Assembly: GCA_002862325.1 (NCBI GenBank)
Contig: PKCT01000152.1
Location: forward strand, 1 to 9,502
From: Phycisphaerae bacterium
GTDB lineage: Bacteria; Planctomycetota; Phycisphaerae; Phycisphaerales; SM1A02
DNA: 9,502 bases
Reading direction: 5' to 3'
Shown: positions 7,901 to 9,502 of the stretch, piece by piece
Numbering within the stretch: position 1 is the stretch's first letter
How the letters are laid out: each line of letters opens with the position of its first letter
The notes under the pieces: generated by a model
Database searches by the model: none
Seen by the model: the letters and a program-made list of their open reading frames with translations, nothing else
Told to the model about the DNA's origin: nothing
Program-made: the position numbers and the translations under genes

Positions 7901-8289
7901 AGGACGCGGCGATCCGGGCGGCGATCGACAGTGGGGCGGGGCCGCGGGCGGTCCGCCGGGAGTACGCGATCGTCGATCGGGCGGCGTCTCGTCTGCGGCT
8001 CGGGATCATCGATCGGCTGGTACTCGAGCTCGACGGCGACCCGAGCGAAGGGGCGACGAGCCCGCCCTCGATCGTGGGGGCGGCGATCGTCGATTTCAAG
8101 ACAGACCGACCGGGTGATGGGCGCGACGCCGACCTGGCCGCCTTCCTCGAAGGGCATCGTGAGCAGCTCGAGGCGTATCGAGAAGCGATCGCCGCTCGAT
8201 ACCGGCTCGATCCCGCCCGAATCCGGGTCTCGCTCATCCGGATCGCGGACGCACGGGTGGTCGATCTCCCCCCGGCCAAGGCCGATTGA
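4984..8289 (+). CDS. addA: AddA helicase-nuclease subunit (UvrD/Rep-type ATPase plus RecB-type nuclease)
   Basis: AddA is the motor of AddAB, a 3'-5' superfamily 1A helicase fused to a PD-(D/E)XK nuclease. The 1101-residue product shows the helicase motifs in order: Walker A ASAGTGKT with Lys28; motif Ia TTFTRAAAGEIRDR; motif II DEFQD (372-376); motif III VGDVKQSIYGWRG (from 407); motif IV RSWRSSP; motif V MSVHQSKGLEF (from 709); motif VI YVAITRA (785-791), with the arginine expected to contact ATP. A Pro/Thr-rich linker (about 856-882) leads to the nuclease: GTAVH with His925, GIIDR with Asp1010, VDFKT with Asp1037 and Lys1039, and QLEAY with Gln1061 and Tyr1065. All expected nuclease residues are present. 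It is somewhat shorter than Bacillus AddA (1232). The T-x-H-S-F stretch usual after motif Ia reads TLDSVF (117-122), with Asp in place of His. It lies directly behind addB, the normal addBA order. The stop codon lies within an 11-base tandem repeat. Confidence 0.93.
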   Translation: MSDPRFPSSIDPAVLVDRRIMASAGTGKTFRLTGRFLELVLSGIDPGQILATTFTRAAAGEIRDRVFQLAAQLVLEEKARRSAVSSRRVSLSEITDVAATAALERLVEAMPNLQIRTLDSVFASLAGGLGPASGLPEEVRLVDGEEWLVLLREAIREALDAGDEEEILETLETLGRGAGRMAIVRTVENAVVDLLIRRDESTPAAWDWPMPARDVAGLEAVRASLLANREGLKPSIGKALSKVVDLIDLGCVTDGSGWLALSKNTLLTNGASSGSGTYSRTPIPEVLRPILDRLQELVEAGNLRHLARRTGCLRHLIDEIVPRLDAVKREGRVVEFDDFVRALDPQRGGVANEDLDELWFRLDTTLEHLLLDEFQDTSATQWRALRPLAAEILAGGDGERPRSFFVVGDVKQSIYGWRGGDPGILERLPEVVGPGRVDLETERLDRSWRSSPAVIDLVNRIFGGVGELAAVRDRSTAAAAHFQEIFAPHTPALDHAGEAVVEFLEAPTEEDATKDLARQAAEAAAKLVARHGLQTESGGPAVAVLVRTNKPIGPIVEALRELGIPASGRGSGSLLDAEAATLVVQAFRLAADPEDRLAAEDLARSPLGPLVGLDAPVGHGRLASEDRRRCAIALRDRFAVEGPVEVIDGWRRALASRFTAREAARWRQIVEILQPLEIDTDAPRSPRDLARLLETARVDDPGGEGVVVMSVHQSKGLEFPGVVVTEMGKPFFRQPTIAAAAPPLPAAPSERVCTWYREEGRPASSEPVHQETVDRMVLEALCTLYVAITRASHDLVIQVPRPSYTTRGELGTTSQQSWGGVVREALGRDGPEEEADDGDDATDRVLLRCTHGTRPPVKTPVIPAPTTAPEPTVPPDAESTPAWRVAAIGMRRRPIVAAPPSATSSHRREFGPGIQDALDRGTAVHACFERLEWTKDADRLSDPILREAIQRRVPGRDDAWCDEPIALFRSALEDAAIRAAIDSGAGPRAVRREYAIVDRAASRLRLGIIDRLVLELDGDPSEGATSPPSIVGAAIVDFKTDRPGDGRDADLAAFLEGHREQLEAYREAIAARYRLDPARIRVSLIRIADARVVDLPPAKAD

Positions 8290-8321
8290 AGGCCGATTGA
8301 AGGCCGATTGGGGGGTGATTG
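8278..8321 (+). repeat. 11-base tandem repeat across the addA stop codon
   Basis: Three exact copies of AAGGCCGATTG (8278-8288, 8289-8299, 8300-8310) are followed by a degenerate fourth, GGGGGTGATTG (8311-8321, 7 of 11 matching), and AAGGC at the start of a fifth. The first copy encodes the last codons of AddA (Lys-Ala-Asp-stop). Since 11 is not a multiple of 3, each copy falls in a new frame, and the first two copies each place a TGA in a different frame. This looks like slippage expansion of the gene's 3' end. Confidence 0.9.
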
Positions 8322-8326
8322 AAGGC

Positions 8327-8354
8327 TTACCGAGGCCTCTCGGCGTGCTAGCAT
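8327..8354 (+). promoter_or_regulatory. Possible extended -10 promoter for nuoG
   Basis: TGCTAGCAT (8346-8354) fits the extended -10 pattern TGnTAnnnT. The region about 16-17 bases upstream (CTTACC or TTACCG, 8326-8332) matches a -35 box at only three of six positions. It lies in the 129-base gap after addA and would start RNA near 8361, giving a leader of about 58 bases to the ATG at 8419. The position suits a separate transcript for the respiratory gene, but the match is by eye and sigma-factor preferences in this organism are unknown. Confidence 0.35.
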
Positions 8355-8418
8355 GTGACCAGAGCCGCTCATGGCCTTCCTGTCCCGTCTTTCCCGGATC
8401 CGAGACCCGGAACCCGAC

Positions 8419-9502
8419 ATGCCCTCGATCACGATCAACGGCCGACCCTTCGACTTCGAGAACGGCGAGACCATCCTCCAGGTGGCCCTCCGCAACGAGA
8501 TCGAGATCCCGCACTACTGCTACCACCCGAGCCTCTCGATCGCCGCGAACTGCCGCATCTGCCTCGCCGAGGTCTGGGCGCCCAACCCGCGGAACGACAA
8601 CAAGCTCGAACCGTTCCCCAAGCTCGTGCCGACGTGCCAGCAGACCGCGACCGACGGCATGGAGGTCCACACCGAGAGCCCCAAGGCCATCGCCAACCAG
8701 AAGCAGGTGATGGAGCTCCTGCTCATCAACCACCCGGTCGACTGTCCGGTGTGCGATCAGGCGGGCGAGTGCCACCTCCAGGACTACTCCTACCAGTACG
8801 GCCGCGGCGAGAGCCGCTTCCGCGAGGATAAGAACAAGCAGCCGAAGAAGAGCGTGGGCCCGAACGTCCTGCTCTACAGCGACCGCTGCATCATGTGCAC
8901 CCGCTGCGTTCGATTCACCCGCGAGGTGACCGGCACCGGCGAGCTCATGGTCGACGGCCGCGGCTCGACCGAGCAGATCGACGTCTTCCCCGGCGTCGCG
9001 CTCGACAACGAGCTCGCGTCGAACGTGATCGATCTCTGCCCGGTGGGGGCGCTCCTCGACAAGGACTTCCTCTTCAAGCAGCGGGTCTGGTTCCTCACCA
9101 AGACCGCCTCGATCGACGGCATCACCGCGAGCGGCGACAACATCTGGGTCGAGCACTCCGAGGGCGAGGTGCGACGCATCAAGCCGCGAGAGAACCCCGA
9201 GGTCAACCACTGGTGGATCACCGACGAGGTGCGCTACGGCTGGAAATTCGTCCACGACGAGAACCGCCTCCGCATGCCGGCGATCGCCGGGAAGGATCCG
9301 TTCGATCCGAATCTCGCCGCCGACGCGTGGCGGACCGCCATCGAGACGACGAACCAGACGCTCTCGACGGCGGTCGCCGACGGCGGGCGTCTCGGCGTCA
9401 TGATCAGTCCGATGCTCTCCTGCGAGGACGCGTACCTCCTCGGTCGATGGGTGCGATCGCTCGATCCGAACGCGGTGCTCGCGGTCGGTCCCGTTCCGGT
9501 CG
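8419..9502 (+). CDS. nuoG: NADH-quinone oxidoreductase subunit G (complex I), N-terminal part, cut by window end
   Basis: NuoG is the largest peripheral-arm subunit of respiratory complex I and carries electrons from NADH through Fe-S clusters toward quinone. The first 361 codons are present. Domains in order are: a 2Fe-2S ferredoxin fold with Cys34, Cys45, Cys48 and Cys73 (cluster N1b); the His-Cys3 site His105, Cys109, Cys112 and Cys118 (N5); a 4Fe-4S site Cys157, Cys160, Cys163 and Cys207 (N4); then, from about residue 215, the start of the molybdopterin-oxidoreductase-like domain. The entry to that domain (TKTASIDGITASGDN, 227-241) has none of the N7-cluster cysteines found in E. coli and Thermus, and matches the mitochondrial 75-kDa pattern. 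The ATG at 8419 places the ferredoxin fold at the N terminus as in the family. An in-frame ATG at 8371 would add 16 residues (starting MAFLSRLS) and cannot be excluded; neither start has a strong Shine-Dalgarno. No nuoE or nuoF lies upstream. Confidence 0.93.
   Translation, partial: MPSITINGRPFDFENGETILQVALRNEIEIPHYCYHPSLSIAANCRICLAEVWAPNPRNDNKLEPFPKLVPTCQQTATDGMEVHTESPKAIANQKQVMELLLINHPVDCPVCDQAGECHLQDYSYQYGRGESRFREDKNKQPKKSVGPNVLLYSDRCIMCTRCVRFTREVTGTGELMVDGRGSTEQIDVFPGVALDNELASNVIDLCPVGALLDKDFLFKQRVWFLTKTASIDGITASGDNIWVEHSEGEVRRIKPRENPEVNHWWITDEVRYGWKFVHDENRLRMPAIAGKDPFDPNLAADAWRTAIETTNQTLSTAVADGGRLGVMISPMLSCEDAYLLGRWVRSLDPNAVLAVGPVPV

Noticed and set aside
8330..8343. Possible rho-independent terminator after addA
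   Set aside because: CCGAG and CTCGG can pair around a 4-base loop, but the stem is only 5 bases and no T-tract follows.
8355..8831. 158-codon + strand frame overlapping the nuoG start
   Set aside because: It is in a different frame from the clearly homologous NuoG reading and is rich in Arg/Pro with no motif, so it is a shadow frame.
4906..9255. A 1449-codon open frame on the reverse strand across addA and nuoG
   Set aside because: It is codon-aligned with both sense genes, which share a frame. Its stops would need sense TTA, CTA or TCA codons, which are rare in this GC-rich DNA. Its translation is rich in Arg, Asp and Gly with no recognisable domain.

Overview
The window is a GC-rich (about two-thirds G+C by eye), gene-dense bacterial chromosome segment with every supported gene on the + strand. 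The organism is most likely a planctomycete, perhaps of the Phycisphaerae. This is inferred from the high GC, the paired beta-ketoacyl synthase genes, and the mitochondrion-like NuoG with no N7 cluster cysteines. No 16S or other marker gene is present to confirm it. There are no RNA genes, insertion sequences, CRISPR arrays or phage genes.

Layout. (1) 1-1394: the last 23 codons of a ketoacyl-synthase-like gene overlap by 4 bases (GTGA) a complete FabF-like ketoacyl synthase with an intact Cys-His-His triad. The upstream partner lacks the N-x-F-G-F-G-G loop, so the two may form a KS/chain-length-factor-like pair. (2) 1398-2060: a small protein of unknown function with one N-terminal membrane anchor, only 3 bases after the synthase stop, so probably in the same transcript. 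(3) 2061-2176: a 116-base gap with a 12-base palindrome and a five-codon mini-ORF behind a strong Shine-Dalgarno. (4) 2177-8289: addB and addA, overlapping as TGATG. They encode the two-subunit AddAB helicase-nuclease that resects double-strand DNA breaks for RecA. Both subunits carry a RecB-type PD-(D/E)XK nuclease motif. Only AddA has a working ATPase, and AddB has lost the iron-sulfur cysteines found in many AddB proteins. (5) 8278-8418: an 11-base tandem repeat running through the addA stop codon, then a possible extended -10 promoter. (6) 8419-end: the first 361 codons of nuoG, the large Fe-S subunit of respiratory complex I, running off the window.

The genes fall into three unrelated units: acyl-chain synthesis, DNA break repair and respiration. 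I see no convincing undescribed system. The best leads are the overlapping KS pair, the Fe-S-free AddB, the tandem repeat at the addA stop, and a strong excess of GATC with a matching GAT-before-C codon-context bias. The very long reverse-strand reading frames are codon-aligned shadows of the real genes.
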